From Ignavibacteriota bacterium (GTDB lineage: Bacteria > Bacteroidota > Ignavibacteria > UBA10030): DNA of 62,336 nucleotides. The position numbers were made by a program, and so were the translations under genes. Positions 61,285 to 62,336 of this stretch are shown piece after piece. Position 1 is the stretch's first letter; each line of letters opens with the position of its first letter. The notes beneath the pieces are model-generated. The model was given only the letters and a program-made list of their open reading frames with translations, did not search any database and had not been told where the DNA came from. The stretch is from contig JAKEEG010000086.1 of assembly GCA_022616555.1 (NCBI GenBank), forward strand, positions 1-62,336, read 5' to 3'.

Positions 61285-61977
61285 TTACATCACATCGACC
61301 GAATTCGAACCACCAGGAAACCTGACGGTGTCCTTCGACTTGAAGGCAAACACCGGGCCTTTATAACCTACGCTCTTGCCGTACAAAGCCAGGAGAATCT
61401 CCTGCCCTTCCTGGTAATGGACATTATATTGAAAGCCCGGCGCATCTCTCCGTGGTATCAAAATTAATCTATCCGTCTCATGGAGATTCAAGCCCGGACT
61501 GATGTCCGCCAACGTCTCGCCTGCGATATACTGAGAGTAATCGAGTTCGCATCGATAGCCCCAACCCTGAAACCTCGACGCACTCCTGTTCCTGTATAAT
61601 TCGTGTATGAGTTGCAGCACTTGAAAATATTCTCTCAGCCCATCCTTTTGCGTACGCGGCAGGTCGATCACCCACCCATCGATGTAGGCAAACTGCGAAT
61701 TCGTCGGCGTTCCCAATGACCATACATCGACAGTGATCTTCTTCGCTGTGTTGTCGATGGCTGTGATTTTCCCATAGGATTCCTTGCCTACTCCGCTTAC
61801 CACGTTCCACGAGCGAAGGCGCTGGCCGGCTTTGAACGCGCTGAGATCCGGCGCTCCACCGAATGTCACCGAATCGCTTGTGAACGTCGTCGATGAGCTG
61901 CTGAAGAGCGCGGTCTGGTGCACCACCAGCAACCTCGGCGTTCCTACGCCGTTTATTATTTTTGTTGATTGTATCAT
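61285..61977 (-). CDS. Phage tail or baseplate protein (230 aa)
   Basis: A beta-rich product with GAPDLSAFKAGQRLRSWNVVSGVGKESYGKI split by turns, an aromatic helix (LREYFQVLQLIHELYRNR) and strands to PGGSNSVDVM at the end. It follows the partial gene at the window edge by one base. No family named; position between tail genes supports a structural role. Confidence 0.55.
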   Translation of the reverse strand: MIQSTKIINGVGTPRLLVVHQTALFSSSSTTFTSDSVTFGGAPDLSAFKAGQRLRSWNVVSGVGKESYGKITAIDNTAKKITVDVWSLGTPTNSQFAYIDGWVIDLPRTQKDGLREYFQVLQLIHELYRNRSASRFQGWGYRCELDYSQYIAGETLADISPGLNLHETDRLILIPRRDAPGFQYNVHYQEGQEILLALYGKSVGYKGPVFAFKSKDTVRFPGGSNSVDVM

Positions 61978-61978
61978 G

Positions 61979-62336
61979 TTACGAAGGCGATATCGTCGGC
62001 TTTGGTATTTTTTCTTCCAGTATACGCAGCTCTGTCGTTTCGTTCGTTACGTTGATGCGCGCCTGTTTGATGAGGAACCTCGACCCCATCGGCACGGTCG
62101 CCGGCTTCTTCATCCAGCTTACTCCATCACCCACCCGGTATTCAATCCCTTTCACCGACACTCGCACCGGCCGCTTCGTCAGGAACATCTCCCGCCACTG
62201 GTTCTGAAACGTCTGTAAGTCCAGCTCACGACCGAAGAAGGCGAAGACGTCCGTGATGTTGAACGGCTTTTCCACAAGCTCCGATTCCGGCACCACGTCG
62301 TTAATGCGGGTCACCGTGCCGCCTGTATTGGAGAAT
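61979..62336 (-). CDS. Phage structural protein, partial (5' end beyond the window)
   Basis: The frame enters from the right edge (FSNTGGTVTRINDVV) and runs to a stop at 61979. Visible features are DVFAFFGRELDLQTFQNQWREMF and a beta-rich end (SVKGIEYRVGDGVSWMKKPA). A GTG at 62314 is in frame but the open frame continues upstream to the edge. Probably a tail or baseplate component. Confidence 0.55.
   Translation of the reverse strand, partial: FSNTGGTVTRINDVVPESELVEKPFNITDVFAFFGRELDLQTFQNQWREMFLTKRPVRVSVKGIEYRVGDGVSWMKKPATVPMGSRFLIKQARINVTNETTELRILEEKIPKPTISPS

Larger units (their letters stand above)
54434..62336. mobile_element. Prophage-like region, lysis and tail end (runs off the window)
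   Basis: Fifteen tightly packed minus-strand genes and one plus-strand cargo gene: an amidase endolysin, holin-like membrane proteins, a spanin-like protein and low-complexity tail or fibre proteins. The block begins just past a tRNA-Arg gene. Capsid, packaging and integrase genes are not in the window, so its other end and whether it is complete are unknown. Confidence 0.75.

Noticed and set aside
1-62336. CRISPR arrays, rRNA genes and complete insertion sequences
   Set aside because: No regularly spaced direct repeats, no rRNA sequence and no transposase gene were seen.

Overview
The window looks like a bacterial contig from the Bacteroidota/Ignavibacteria (FCB) side of the tree. The best pointer is the secreted protein at 34863-36086, which ends in a type IX secretion sorting domain with the NYPNPFNP motif. 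A large TonB-dependent receptor with a carboxypeptidase-like N-terminal domain and a reg_prop/Y_Y_Y sensor kinase fit the same group. tRNA genes do not encode CCA. All family names come from reading motifs and overall protein similarity by eye; no database search was run.

Layout. 1-2.7 kb: AT-rich accessory DNA with a lipoprotein, a tiny Lys/Pro-rich protein, an unknown membrane protein and a strong promoter in front of a nested-hairpin RNA candidate. 2.7-11.9 kb, minus strand: housekeeping genes (namZ-like, ndk, HerA-like ATPase, sucD, gatA, tatA, purQ, purS, pssA, psd), then tRNA-Glu and tRNA-Gln. 12.4-14.2 kb: ECF sigma factor, a membrane anti-sigma-like protein fused to a YCII-like domain, and a small secreted protein. 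14.7-24.8 kb, minus: one long hexuronate operon (kduD, uxaE, uxuB-type SDR, pdxB-like, larA-like, sugar kinase, gnd, eda, kdgK) whose promoter-proximal part is a deletion scar joining the start of xylA to the end of a TRAP permease gene. 25.5-26.5 kb: a LacI regulator. 26.8-34.4 kb, plus: an L-arabinose-type operon (isomerase, Na+/sugar symporter, araB, araD, HAD phosphatase, galM). 34.9-39.8 kb: T9SS cargo, xylB, uxuA, and two copies of a structured repeat. 39.9-53.2 kb, minus: TonB receptor, LytTR response regulator, large sensor kinase, then small secreted and membrane proteins and an orphan sugar-binding protein. 53.5-54.1 kb: two intact tRNA-Arg genes and a truncated one. 54.4 kb to the end: phage lysis and tail genes, running off the right edge.

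How it fits together. UxaE, UxuB, UxuA, KdgK and Eda form most of the galacturonate-to-pyruvate route; uronate isomerase (UxaC) is not in the window. The arabinose genes and the uronate genes carry near-identical palindromic sites (core ATCGAACCGGTT) at two divergently oriented promoters flanking the lacI-type gene. This suggests one regulator for galacturonate and arabinose, the two main sugars of pectin. A LarA-family epimerase, a second kinase and 6-phosphogluconate dehydrogenase in the same operon suggest a possible side branch from mannonate through gluconate to the pentose phosphate pathway. That branch is inference.
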